64,000 nucleotides of DNA from Paenibacillus sp. SZ31 (GCF_012912005.1 NZ_JABBEA010000013.1:62001-126000), one strand, 5' to 3'; shown: positions 27,132 through 35,199, counted from the stretch's first letter. Program-made: numbers and translations. Notes: a model not told the origin generated them from the sequence alone.

Positions 27132-27175
27132 AAAACCGCTACTTATCAGGAGTTAGTCACCTGTAATAGCGGTTC
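27132..27175 (-). terminator. Terminator of the FlxA-like gene
   Basis: AACCGCTA (27135-27142) pairs with TAGCGGTT (27168-27175); on the minus strand the stem is followed by TTTTTC. Confidence 0.65.
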
Positions 27176-27272
27176 TATCATTGGATGCGAGTCAAAGGTT
27201 GTGTAGCGAACGAGCCACTTTAATCTTTAACCTCATTATGTATACATAAAGTTATGTTTGATCAATGCGCAA

Positions 27273-28085
27273 TTAGATTCGAATATCGACGGATGGATAT
27301 GAAGCAGCAGGAGATGCAGAAGCCGGAGTTTGCGGGCCGTTTCCTGCTTCCTGATCTGTGGTTCCGCCATCGGATGGCTTCTCCTTACTTCCCGTTTTCT
27401 TTCCCTCATTTACTTCCTGATCTTCTTTCCCAGATGCTGCAGAGCTAGGAGGTTGTACCTTTTCTTTAGGTGCGGGCTGATGGATTTCTTTTATCAGATC
27501 TCCAATTTTCTGATCCACCTTGCTCAGCTGGGAATGGATGTCCTGAACAACCTCTCGTTTTGCCTGAAAGACGGTGCGCTCTGAGTTTTCCAGCATCATT
27601 GATTTGCCGAGGTCGAGTTCATTTCCCGGAGGATTGATCTCCAGAACGAGTCGGTCGAATCTGGTCTCTCCTTCAGTGGTCTGAATGGAGCCCTGCATAC
27701 GATCACGCAAACCGACTAACTTGCCTAATTGATCATAAGTCTGACTATGTTTAATTAGGTGATCCAGTGAAGAGGCTTGTGTCTCGTCGGTTGGTTTGGG
27801 TTGTTGCTGTTGAGCCTTTTCGGGCTGTCTTAATTTGTTCTTTTCCTGCAATTCCTCAGATTTAATTTGCGCAATCTGACTGTCAATCTGGGATATGGAG
27901 TTTGTTAAGGATTTAATTCGCTGAGCTTTGGTTTTGGTATCCAACTCGTCATTGGATTTTACGCCTTGCATTTCTTCATTGAGCCGAACCTTCTGCTGCA
28001 TGAGTCTCTGGATTTCTTTATCCCGATTGGAGACTTGATTCCCAGGAGTGAAACTGCTTTTGGTTGCAGGTGAGATTGAATTCAT
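27273..28085 (-). CDS. FlxA-like coiled-coil protein
   Basis: The 270-residue protein has a coiled coil at about residues 18-85 ([18 protein letters not shown] and [20 protein letters not shown]) of the type seen in FlxA-like proteins, a Gln/Pro linker, a second helical region (about 105-205) and a low-complexity Pro/Ser/Glu tail. No signal peptide or membrane helix is present. FlxA itself is a flagellar-regulon protein of unknown function, and no motility gene is nearby, so I give no function. ATG 28085 follows GAAGGAGGA on the minus strand. It is divergent from the iron island. Confidence 0.75.
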   Translation of the reverse strand: MNSISPATKSSFTPGNQVSNRDKEIQRLMQQKVRLNEEMQGVKSNDELDTKTKAQRIKSLTNSISQIDSQIAQIKSEELQEKNKLRQPEKAQQQQPKPTDETQASSLDHLIKHSQTYDQLGKLVGLRDRMQGSIQTTEGETRFDRLVLEINPPGNELDLGKSMMLENSERTVFQAKREVVQDIHSQLSKVDQKIGDLIKEIHQPAPKEKVQPPSSAASGKEDQEVNEGKKTGSKEKPSDGGTTDQEAGNGPQTPASASPAASYPSVDIRI

Positions 28086-28223
28086 ATCTTCTGTCCTCCT
28101 TCTCCTCTTTATCTTGGTTCTATTTACATATATCGGATGTTAAGAGAAGGATTTGAATAGCTCTTGTTTCATCCCAATGGATTCATTTTACGTCGGTTGT
28201 ATTGCGTACTTCATCATAATAAT

Positions 28224-28238
28224 TGATAATGGTTATCA
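28224..28238. promoter_or_regulatory. Fur box upstream of the first AraC-lipoprotein frame
   Basis: TGATAATGGTTATCA fits the 7-1-7 Fur consensus TGATAATNATTATCA with one mismatch. It is 55 bases before the ATG at 28293, so iron repression of that gene is expected. Confidence 0.8.
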
Positions 28239-28292
28239 ATAAGTGAGTGGAAGTTCAGACACAATCTATGTAGACGGAGATGGGTTAGCAAA

Positions 28293-30254
28293 ATGTGGAA
28301 TGATTATTATATCCTCTGGAACTATGCTGCTGTGAGTATAACAGATATCCGATACATGGAATTTGGGGCATATGAGGAGATGAAATACAAATTTCCGACA
28401 AGTACATTTGTACTCACCATTCAGGGTGAGGCTGGAGTCACAATAGACAACAAAACGTATGAAGTGGACCGCTTTTATGTTCTCCATGGGGGAAAAGGGA
28501 GTAAGTTGGTTATTCAAGCCGGCGAGGCCGGATTACGCATGTATTACTTGATGTACAAAGCGAACCTGCCCAGTGGCGGGAGAAATGATCTGGGAAGGTT
28601 AATGGAGCGTATTAATCCGTTCCAGTTGAACTATGGGTTTAGCCCCGATACACCAACCATTCTATATGAGCAATTGAAGCAGATGCACTTTTTGTGGGAT
28701 CAAAAGAATCCTATTCAGCACTTTCAGGCCAAGAGTTTGTTCTATCCCTTTGTGGAGCAGATATCATCACAGATTCCTCGTGTATCCAATCGCTATCCGA
28801 GTATTGTGGATCAGGTGAGCAAAGTCATTGAAATTATAGAGTCCTCCTACACCAAGCCGCTTACGCTGCATGCTTTGGCAGAAATGATCGGCTTGAGCCC
28901 AAGGAGTTTGTCACGAAAGTTCAAGCAGTCGACCGGAACCAGTCCCATTGATTATCTGATTCAGTTTCGTTTGTTCAAAGCCAAGGAGATGTTGCTGCAG
29001 ACAGACGCCACGTTGGATGAGATCGCAGCAGGTATCGGTTATCCTGATGGATATTATTTGGGACGTATGTTCAAGAAACACACAGGTCTTTCTCCTTTGC
29101 AATTCAAAGAGAAGACCTCAGCACCTCTGTATTGGCCTGATCTGACATCAGGTGTGGCTCGAAATGACATTTTCAGAGGCGGAAGTGGAAGGTATGTTTA
29201 TAGTGATGGTGATAATCATTATCAATATAAGCATGGAGGGTCAATAAATATGAACAGACAGACAAGAACGGGAATGCTGCTTAGTATTTTACTAAGTCTT
29301 ACGTTACTGCTAAGTGCCTGCTCAACAGGTGTTGCCAGTAATTCGAGCGGAGATGCATCCGGAAGCAAAAGTGCGTCAAGTTCAACGAACACAGTAACAG
29401 CGGATAATCAAACCAAAACATCTGAACCACGTACAATTTCAACGGTGAAGGGAGATATTACAATCCCTGCTGAACCTAAACGGATTGTGGTTGACTTGTA
29501 TCTGGGAAGTCTGATCGCCCTGGGGATTAAACCTGTGGGTACACCGGAGATGAACCTGAAGAATCCATATTTTATCGAATCACTTGAGGGTGTGCAGAAT
29601 ATTGGTGAATATGAAACCATTTCTCTCGAAAAGGTGTTGGAACTTGAACCGGATCTCATTGTAACAGGTAATCCTGATTTATTTGATTCCTTTAGCAAAA
29701 TTGCGCCTACCTTGGTTGTTCCTTATGGCGAATTGAAAAACACCCATGAAGAGATCGCCTACTTTGGGGAAGTGCTGAATAAAGAAAAAGAGTCCGAGGC
29801 ATGGTTAGCAGATTATGACGCAAGAATTGCGGATGCCAAGAAACGCGTTGGTGAGGCGATTGATCCAGCAGCCGAGGTGTCGGTCATGCAGTTCTATGAT
29901 AAAGGACCGTTGGCCTTTGGTGATAATTTTGGTCGGGGAGGTCAGGCAGTCTATAGCGCGCTTGGTTTGAATCCTCCTGCAGATAAAAAAGAGATCTTAA
30001 TGAAGGATCAACTGGTTGAAGTTTCATCGGAAGCAATTCCTGAATTTGCCGGAGACTACATCATTCTAACAGCAGATAATCTGACCCTGGAAGAGTTGAA
30101 ATCCAAACCGGTCTGGAGCTCACTGGATGCGGTTAAGAATGATCGAGTGTTTATCTGGAGCCCGGATCGTTCATGGTACTTTGACCCGATTGCAACATTG
30201 GATCAGACCGAGGAATTGGCCGCGTGGTTTACGAAGTTATCTGGACAAAAATAA
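28293..30254 (+). CDS. AraC-family regulator in continuous frame with siderophore-binding lipoprotein, copy 1
   Basis: One 653-codon open frame holds two proteins. Residues 1-110 are a cupin-like sensor; about 165-280 form two AraC helix-turn-helix motifs (LHALAEMIGLSPRSLSRKFK, LDEIAAGIGYPDGYYLGRMF). After a 40-residue linker come Met320, a signal sequence with lipobox LLSAC (Cys343) and a periplasmic-binding fold (about 380-650) of the iron-siderophore class. The domain order recalls Bacillus Btr (YbbB), but Btr has no lipoprotein signal. A Fur box, SD and ATG lie inside the frame, so a separate lipoprotein is likely as well as, or instead of, a fusion. No permease or ATPase gene adjoins. 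Confidence 0.85.
   Translation: MWNDYYILWNYAAVSITDIRYMEFGAYEEMKYKFPTSTFVLTIQGEAGVTIDNKTYEVDRFYVLHGGKGSKLVIQAGEAGLRMYYLMYKANLPSGGRNDLGRLMERINPFQLNYGFSPDTPTILYEQLKQMHFLWDQKNPIQHFQAKSLFYPFVEQISSQIPRVSNRYPSIVDQVSKVIEIIESSYTKPLTLHALAEMIGLSPRSLSRKFKQSTGTSPIDYLIQFRLFKAKEMLLQTDATLDEIAAGIGYPDGYYLGRMFKKHTGLSPLQFKEKTSAPLYWPDLTSGVARNDIFRGGSGRYVYSDGDNHYQYKHGGSINMNRQTRTGMLLSILLSLTLLLSACSTGVASNSSGDASGSKSASSSTNTVTADNQTKTSEPRTISTVKGDITIPAEPKRIVVDLYLGSLIALGIKPVGTPEMNLKNPYFIESLEGVQNIGEYETISLEKVLELEPDLIVTGNPDLFDSFSKIAPTLVVPYGELKNTHEEIAYFGEVLNKEKESEAWLADYDARIADAKKRVGEAIDPAAEVSVMQFYDKGPLAFGDNFGRGGQAVYSALGLNPPADKKEILMKDQLVEVSSEAIPEFAGDYIILTADNLTLEELKSKPVWSSLDAVKNDRVFIWSPDRSWYFDPIATLDQTEELAAWFTKLSGQK
29210..29224. 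promoter_or_regulatory. Perfect Fur box inside the coding frame
   Basis: TGATAATCATTATCA is an exact 7-1-7 Fur palindrome, translated in frame as part of DNHYQY. It lies 25 bases before the internal ATG at 29250 and just upstream of that start's GGAGGG. Confidence 0.8.
29250..30254 (+). CDS. Iron-siderophore substrate-binding lipoprotein (internal start), copy 1
   Basis: ATG 29250 follows GGAGGG (29235-29240) by nine bases and begins a lipoprotein signal: basic MNRQTR, hydrophobic LLSILLSLTLLL and lipobox SAC with Cys24. The 334-residue product then has a Ser/Thr-rich tether and a type III binding-protein fold (ISTVKGDITIPAEPKRIV, ALGIKPVGTPE, LEPDLIVTGNPD, NFGRGGQAVYSALGL). Such proteins deliver ferric siderophores to an ABC importer at the membrane. 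The transporter must be elsewhere in the genome. Confidence 0.75.
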   Translation: MNRQTRTGMLLSILLSLTLLLSACSTGVASNSSGDASGSKSASSSTNTVTADNQTKTSEPRTISTVKGDITIPAEPKRIVVDLYLGSLIALGIKPVGTPEMNLKNPYFIESLEGVQNIGEYETISLEKVLELEPDLIVTGNPDLFDSFSKIAPTLVVPYGELKNTHEEIAYFGEVLNKEKESEAWLADYDARIADAKKRVGEAIDPAAEVSVMQFYDKGPLAFGDNFGRGGQAVYSALGLNPPADKKEILMKDQLVEVSSEAIPEFAGDYIILTADNLTLEELKSKPVWSSLDAVKNDRVFIWSPDRSWYFDPIATLDQTEELAAWFTKLSGQK

Positions 30255-30306
30255 GCATAACATGTGCTTGATAAGATGAAATCCATTTCCAGTCTAAATT
30301 ACAGTT

Positions 30307-30325
30307 GATAATGAAAATTATTATC
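30307..30325. promoter_or_regulatory. Fur box upstream of the second AraC-lipoprotein frame
   Basis: GATAATGAAAATTATTATC matches 17 of 19 bases of the classic Fur box GATAATGATAATCATTATC. Confidence 0.8.
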
Positions 30326-30443
30326 ATCTATAATGAGAGATATATTAGTGAACCTCTGCTATTCATATGTTATCGGATGTGTGGCAGAATGATGACCTTG
30401 TAAGGTCTTTGTTCCGGGTGAGGCTGGGATTGGAGAGTATTCA

Positions 30444-32420
30444 ATGCAATTAGACGAACAGATGAAATGCTGGAATCATGCCGCTGTTAAGGTTCTGGAT
30501 ATACGCCGGATCGTTATGGAGGCGGGAGCGCAACTGGATGCCTATACACTTCCGGCAAATGGTTTTATATATACGATTCGAGGATCGGCTCAACTTCAAT
30601 TAGATGGACAAACATACAAGGCAGAGCGATTTTACATGCTTCATGGGGCGAAAGGATCTTCACTGGATATTCAAACCAACGAAGATTTTGAATATATTCT
30701 GCTGTATTACAGAGCATTCCTTGCCTTTCCTAGTTATCGCAAAAAGTGGTTATTGGCACAGCCAGAGGTTGCACCGTTCTCTTTGCAATATGGATTTACG
30801 CCAAGTAGTCCACTTGGATTGTTACGTTACCTTGATGAGCTTGAGGATGCATGGGCACAGTCTGGCAGTTTGGATCTGCTTCATACGAAAAGTTTATTTT
30901 ACCAATTCATTCATGAAATAATGGTTCAGCTCGCAGAGCAGGAGATCAAAACAGAACTTGCTGATCCGGTGAAACAAACCCTTCGTTACATACAGAACCA
31001 TTACAGGGAACAGGTCACACTTGATTTCCTGGCTGAACAATTCAACTATAGCTCCCGGCATTTATCCATGCAATTCAAACGACAGACGGGTTACAGTCCG
31101 ATTGATTATTTAATTCAGACCCGAATCGCCAAGGCTCGCAATCTCCTTTTGCGATCGGATGCAACGCTGAGTGAAATTTCAGCAGAAGTGGGTTATTCGG
31201 ATGTGTATTATTTTAGTCGTATATTCAAAAAACATGTAGGGATCTCTCCGATTCTATACCAACGAAAGATGAGAGAAGAGTCGCGAAGAGAGGATCGTCC
31301 ATTGCAAATCTCTGAATCGTCCATTGGCCGGAGATGGAAGTCGGGATATATTGATTATGAGAATCATTATCAATATATAGACGGAGGGTCTACATCAATG
31401 AAAAGAAGAAAAACAAGTTCCAGTATGATCATGGTTGCATTATTGAGCATAACGATGCTCCTCGCAGCCTGCTCTTCAGGTACAGCAACAACAACACCAG
31501 CAGCTGGCGAAGGAACGGGTGCCAGTTCCAATAACAGCAGTACGGCAGTGTCATCGGACACGGGAAGCCAGACGAACAAAGACAATGAAACACGCACAGT
31601 CTCAACGGTTAAGGGTGACGTGGTTGTTCCAGCCAATCCCAAACGGGTTGTTGTATTGTATCTCCAGGGGGATGTCGTCGCACTTGGAGTTAAGCCAATC
31701 GCTACCTCAGATGTATATGACGGGGCTGCATACAAGAGTGAGCTTGAAGGTGTAAATGCACTGGGTACTTGGTTTGAACCGAATCCTGAAGCTGTTATTG
31801 ATCTTGATCCGGATCTGATTATCGTTCCTTCAGAAGAGACGTATACGTTATTAAAAGATATTGCACCTACGGTATATATTCCGTATGAAAAATTGTCTAC
31901 AGAAGAAAGACTCCATAGTATAGCGAGTATTTTTGGAAAAGAGCAGGAAGCTGAGACGTTAATCAATAATCTCAACACCAAAGTTGAAGAAAGTAAGAAG
32001 ACTCTTGCAGATGCAGGCATACTGGACAAAACTATCTCTATTGTGGAGGGCGGTTTGAAAGGTATGGTCATTGTAGAGAGCAAGCAATTTGGCCGGGGAT
32101 CTCAGGCGGTATATGAGTACTTGGGAATGAAAGCACCTGAAGTCGTACAGAAGAAAATTGATGTGGTTTCGGACGCAGCAGGCTCCAACATCTCCATGGA
32201 AGTACTTCCTGAATATATCGGGGACTATGTGTTTCGCTCGGTGTATGAAGGAGCAGATAACTTGACGGATAATCCAATATGGAGCAGTATCCCTGCGATC
32301 AAAGAAGGTCGTCTGATTGAGATTGATTTTGATTTCTTCTATTATTCGGATATTTATTCAATCAATAAACAACTTGATTTTGTCGTGGAAAAGCTGTTGG
32401 CGGCTCCAAGAGCACAATAG
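30444..32420 (+). CDS. AraC-family regulator in continuous frame with siderophore-binding lipoprotein, copy 2
   Basis: A 658-codon paralogue of the preceding frame with the same plan: cupin-like sensor (1-115), AraC DNA-binding domain (about 165-275; LDFLAEQFNYSSRHLSMQFK, LSEISAEVGYSDVYYFSRIF), an open linker, then Met319, signal and lipobox LLAAC with Cys343, the same residue number as copy 1. The binding domain ends near 655. Identity with copy 1 is moderate and the linkers have diverged, yet both stay open. ATG 30444 has a GGAG upstream. Role: probably iron-siderophore sensing and uptake, inferred from family and Fur boxes. Confidence 0.85.
   Translation: MQLDEQMKCWNHAAVKVLDIRRIVMEAGAQLDAYTLPANGFIYTIRGSAQLQLDGQTYKAERFYMLHGAKGSSLDIQTNEDFEYILLYYRAFLAFPSYRKKWLLAQPEVAPFSLQYGFTPSSPLGLLRYLDELEDAWAQSGSLDLLHTKSLFYQFIHEIMVQLAEQEIKTELADPVKQTLRYIQNHYREQVTLDFLAEQFNYSSRHLSMQFKRQTGYSPIDYLIQTRIAKARNLLLRSDATLSEISAEVGYSDVYYFSRIFKKHVGISPILYQRKMREESRREDRPLQISESSIGRRWKSGYIDYENHYQYIDGGSTSMKRRKTSSSMIMVALLSITMLLAACSSGTATTTPAAGEGTGASSNNSSTAVSSDTGSQTNKDNETRTVSTVKGDVVVPANPKRVVVLYLQGDVVALGVKPIATSDVYDGAAYKSELEGVNALGTWFEPNPEAVIDLDPDLIIVPSEETYTLLKDIAPTVYIPYEKLSTEERLHSIASIFGKEQEAETLINNLNTKVEESKKTLADAGILDKTISIVEGGLKGMVIVESKQFGRGSQAVYEYLGMKAPEVVQKKIDVVSDAAGSNISMEVLPEYIGDYVFRSVYEGADNLTDNPIWSSIPAIKEGRLIEIDFDFFYYSDIYSINKQLDFVVEKLLAAPRAQ
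31353..31372. promoter_or_regulatory. Fur box inside the second coding frame
   Basis: GATTATGAGAATCATTATCA matches 17 of 19 Fur-box bases and is translated as part of YENHYQY. TTGATT (31351) and TATATA (31374) flank it with a 17-base spacer like a promoter, but the start point would fall in the SD, so an internal promoter is uncertain. Confidence 0.7.
31398..32420 (+). CDS. Iron-siderophore substrate-binding lipoprotein (internal start), copy 2
   Basis: ATG 31398 lies nine bases after GGAGGG (31383-31388), the same spacing as in copy 1. The 340-residue product starts MKRRKTSSSMIMVALLS and has lipobox LLAAC (Cys25), a Thr/Ser/Gly tether and a binding-protein fold (VSTVKGDVVVPANPKRVVVL, ALGVKPIAT, IDLDPDLIIVPSEE, QFGRGSQAVYEYLGM). 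The binding residues differ from copy 1, so the ligands may differ. It could also exist only as the C-terminal part of the longer frame. Confidence 0.75.
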   Translation: MKRRKTSSSMIMVALLSITMLLAACSSGTATTTPAAGEGTGASSNNSSTAVSSDTGSQTNKDNETRTVSTVKGDVVVPANPKRVVVLYLQGDVVALGVKPIATSDVYDGAAYKSELEGVNALGTWFEPNPEAVIDLDPDLIIVPSEETYTLLKDIAPTVYIPYEKLSTEERLHSIASIFGKEQEAETLINNLNTKVEESKKTLADAGILDKTISIVEGGLKGMVIVESKQFGRGSQAVYEYLGMKAPEVVQKKIDVVSDAAGSNISMEVLPEYIGDYVFRSVYEGADNLTDNPIWSSIPAIKEGRLIEIDFDFFYYSDIYSINKQLDFVVEKLLAAPRAQ

Positions 32421-32521
32421 TGAAGAGCGAACTTGTTGATAGAAGTTTTGTACAAGAAATGTTTGTTTTTTAGCCATTGTAATTTGATAAGATTACCATT
32501 AAACTAGGATTTAAGTGATAA

Positions 32522-32536
32522 TGAGAATCGATATCA
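32522..32536. promoter_or_regulatory. Fur box upstream of the ferredoxin-NADP reductase gene
   Basis: TGAGAATCGATATCA matches 12 of 14 fixed positions of the 7-1-7 Fur consensus, 44 bases before the start. Confidence 0.65.
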
Positions 32537-32579
32537 AATACTCGATGTTCTGGATCGAATTAACGGAGGTATTTTTAAT

Positions 32580-33617
32580 ATGAATCAGCAGTTGGAACTT
32601 TATGATGTAACCATTATCGGCGGTGGCCCAGCGGGCATGTACTCTGCCTTTTATAGCGGCATGCGGGATATGAAGACCAAGTTGATTGAGGCACGTGACA
32701 GATTGGGCGGTCGCATGCTCTTTTATCCGGAGAAAATGATCTGGGATGTTGGAGGTGTGACGCCAATTCTATGTGAAGATCTGATCAAACAATTGGAAGA
32801 ACAGGCACGAACTTTCGAGCCAACGCTTGTATTTGAACAACAGATCGAAGGATTCGAACGTCAACCTGATGGCACGATTCTGTTAACTTCTGCAACAGGT
32901 GAACAACACTGGACACGTACTGTCATTTTGGCAATCGGTTATGGTATATATAAAATGGCCAAGCTGGAGCTTGAAGGTGCAGATCGTTATGAGGTGAGCA
33001 ATCTGCACTATACGGTGCAGGAACTCGAGCCATTCCGTGGTAAGCGGGTGCTGATCTCAGGTGGAGGCGACTCTGCTGTAGACTGGGCGAATGAACTGGA
33101 AGCACTGGCAGAGAAAGTTACGGTTGTGCATCGTCGTGACCGCTTTGGCGGGCTGGAGCGTAATGTACTGCGCATGAGAGAATCCTCTGTAGATATCCGG
33201 ACACCTTATGCGGTAGAGACACTGCATAGTTTGAGCGGCGATGTGATTGAGCAGGTGACCATTTCACACGTGGACACAGGTGAAACTGAACTGCTTGAAG
33301 TGGATGCTGTCATCGTAAACCATGGCATGAAGAGTGATTTTGGTCCAATCCGTGATTGGGGACTTGATCTTGGTGAATGGCATGTGACTACGACGGATAG
33401 ATTGCAAACGAATATTCCTGGCGTATTTGGCGCAGGCGATTTTGTAGATTATGGTAGCAAGCTGTACCTGATTGCGGGTACTTTCACGGATGCAGCCCTA
33501 GCGGTAAACAGTGCGAAGCTTTACATGGACCCTGAAGCGGAGAAAGTGGCTTATGTTTCTTCCCATAACAGTCGCTTTAAGGAGAAAAATAAAGCACTTG
33601 GTGTTGTAGAAGAATAA
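32580..33617 (+). CDS. Ferredoxin--NADP(+) reductase, thioredoxin-reductase-like
   Basis: The 345-residue flavoprotein has an FAD loop [19 protein letters not shown], an NADP loop [15 protein letters not shown] and the FAD end motif [15 protein letters not shown]. It lacks the CxxC of thioredoxin reductase, which fits the YumC/YcgT class. Bacillus subtilis ycgT is Fur-regulated, and a Fur box lies here too, so the enzyme probably supplies electrons for iron release from siderophores or iron-sulfur repair. ATG 32580 follows CGGAGGT. A strong terminator follows. Confidence 0.9.
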   Translation: MNQQLELYDVTIIGGGPAGMYSAFYSGMRDMKTKLIEARDRLGGRMLFYPEKMIWDVGGVTPILCEDLIKQLEEQARTFEPTLVFEQQIEGFERQPDGTILLTSATGEQHWTRTVILAIGYGIYKMAKLELEGADRYEVSNLHYTVQELEPFRGKRVLISGGGDSAVDWANELEALAEKVTVVHRRDRFGGLERNVLRMRESSVDIRTPYAVETLHSLSGDVIEQVTISHVDTGETELLEVDAVIVNHGMKSDFGPIRDWGLDLGEWHVTTTDRLQTNIPGVFGAGDFVDYGSKLYLIAGTFTDAALAVNSAKLYMDPEAEKVAYVSSHNSRFKEKNKALGVVEE

Positions 33618-33638
33618 AGGTCTGCGATCGGTTATATT

Positions 33639-33676
33639 AAGATGACTTCGGGTTCATTCCGAAGTCATCTTTTTTG
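33639..33676 (+). terminator. Terminator of the iron island
   Basis: AAGATGACTTCGG / CCGAAGTCATCTT is a perfect 13-bp stem followed by TTTTTTG. Confidence 0.93.
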
Positions 33677-33784
33677 CATAAAATGGGTACTAAGAAGGCA
33701 TAATTGGCACAAGATAGAACACGCTTAGAATTGAACATGAATCACCAAATGTCTATAATAAGGCTGAGAAACTGTAGAATGACA

Positions 33785-33979
33785 CTATATAAGTTGAAAT
33801 AATCATTTACACGATAACGGAGAGGACAGAAAAAATCTGAAAAAGCGAAGCGGTCGCCTTTATCACCGGATTTTCCCTTAAGAAAAAGGGAATCGAAAAA
33901 ATCTGGGGATAACAGGGATTGGAAGATTGTTCTGTCATCGTAGTGTCAGTGTAAATAAACTCTAATTCAACTTATATAG
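33785..33979. repeat. Palindromic element, family 1, copy 2
   Basis: The 195-bp element is bounded by CTATATAAGTTGAA (33785) and its complement TTCAACTTATATAG (to 33979). Inside, TTTACAC and GGACAGAA pair with TTCTGTC and GTGTAAA. The core has GCGAAGCGGTCGC, then CCGGATTTTCCCTT paired with AAGGGA...AAATCTGG, then GGGGATAACAGGGAT. It fills most of the 395-base gap between the reductase and the papain-like gene. Confidence 0.85.
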
Positions 33980-34012
33980 ATACAATAAATAGATGAGAGT
34001 AGAGTGCAGCGT

Positions 34013-34663
34013 ATGAAAAAGGGTTCACAACCACAACAAGGTTTCACCTTCATCCAGCGGTGGTTCAAACGACCTGATAAGAAAAAGATCAAATGGTCCG
34101 AAATGTATCTCGCACTTGCCGGTGCGCTTCATCGCTTGTTGGTTGAAGGGCGGCGTGAACGTTCAGCAGCCAAACGGTTACAACAGGATTTGCCTATCAA
34201 CGCATTGGGCGAGATGAAGTTGGAGCCAGGGGATATCGTGTACACACCAAGCTCGGAATCCACCTATTACGCCGGACATATGGGCATTATTGGACTCGAT
34301 GGCAAAGTATATCATGTGCACCCTTATGGGCCTGTATTTGCTGACTCATTAGATTGGTATCTCACACGTTTCTATGAAGGAGATCGTTTCATTGTATTCC
34401 GTTCCAGACTGAATGAGGCCGGCATGAAGGCTGCTGGGTGGGTACAGGAACACTACAAGCAGGTCAAATTCTACCGTTTGCAGACCAATCTGCGCAGTAT
34501 TGAGCGCAATTACTGCTCCAAGTTTATATATCAGGCCTATCAGTTCACATCGGGACTGGACCTGTGGAGCCGCAAGTTTACCCGAATGAATCAGGGATAT
34601 ATTTATCCTTTTCGAATTGAGCGCTCACCAGAGCTGGACGTTCTGGGAACTTTTTATAAATAA
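34013..34663 (+). CDS. Permuted papain-like (YiiX/C92) amidase-type protein
   Basis: The 216-residue protein shows the circularly permuted NlpC/P60 layout: a His early in YYAGHMGIIG (His89) and the Cys late in RNYCSKFIYQAY (Cys168), with LEPGDIVYTPS before the His. Such proteins are cysteine hydrolases of uncertain substrate, often lipids or peptidoglycan. There is no signal peptide but a basic N terminus. I use ATG 34013; GTG 34004 would add three residues, and neither has a strong SD. The substrate is unknown. Confidence 0.75.
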   Translation: MKKGSQPQQGFTFIQRWFKRPDKKKIKWSEMYLALAGALHRLLVEGRRERSAAKRLQQDLPINALGEMKLEPGDIVYTPSSESTYYAGHMGIIGLDGKVYHVHPYGPVFADSLDWYLTRFYEGDRFIVFRSRLNEAGMKAAGWVQEHYKQVKFYRLQTNLRSIERNYCSKFIYQAYQFTSGLDLWSRKFTRMNQGYIYPFRIERSPELDVLGTFYK

Positions 34664-34669
34664 GGCTCT

Positions 34670-34729
34670 AACCGACTAAAATGCTGTTCTTCCGAAAGTA
34701 AGAAAAGCAGGTTATGTCGGTTTTTTTTT
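34670..34729 (+). terminator. Terminator after the papain-like gene
   Basis: AACCGAC pairs with GTCGGTT around an inner CTGTTCTT/AAGAAAAGCAG stem, followed by nine T. Confidence 0.8.
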
Positions 34730-34894
34730 ATATGTGTAGAGATTAAAAACAGGAAAAACGCTCAAAACGTCGAATAGATTATGAGATAGGCATGCACAAC
34801 TTGGAATCGTATACATAAAAAAAGGCGCGATGATTTTTAGCCCAGAGTAAAAAAACGACTACAAAAGTAGGCGAACAAGAAAGAGTGAAGCGAG

Positions 34895-35110
34895 ATGAAA
34901 TGGCCGGGCTTCTTACGCCGATTCCGACTGAACAAAAACGTAGTGAAGCTATCGGACTACACCCCAAAAAAGGAAAGGAGGCACTACTGTTCCATATGCA
35001 AGAAAAATGTTAAATCGGTTGTGCATTATGCGGCTCCACAGGGAAATGTTTCAGGTGTATGCAGTTCCTGTAAGACTTTGGCGGATGAACGAGGAATGTT
35101 CCCCATTTAA
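34895..35110 (+). CDS. Small zinc-ribbon protein, unknown function
   Basis: A 71-residue protein with a basic N terminus and two CxxC knuckles (HYCSICKKN and GVCSSCKTL) about 22 residues apart, which should bind one zinc. I do not recognise the family. The SD (GAAGCGAG) is weak. The 231 bases upstream are AT-rich and hold only the previous terminator. It is followed after 89 bases by another protein with a zinc-ribbon. Confidence 0.6.
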   Translation: MKWPGFLRRFRLNKNVVKLSDYTPKKERRHYCSICKKNVKSVVHYAAPQGNVSGVCSSCKTLADERGMFPI

Positions 35111-35199
35111 TAAGAAGAGATGCGCTCAGGAAATAACATTGCTTTGATTTATGCGCGTTTTTGTAGTACATTAGCAAATGTATTCGAAGGAGGATTCTA

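Noticed and set aside
31351-31379. Internal SigA promoter TTGATT-N17-TATATA in the second AraC-lipoprotein frame
   Set aside because: The transcription start would fall within the GGAGGG ribosome site, leaving no usable leader; not called as a promoter.
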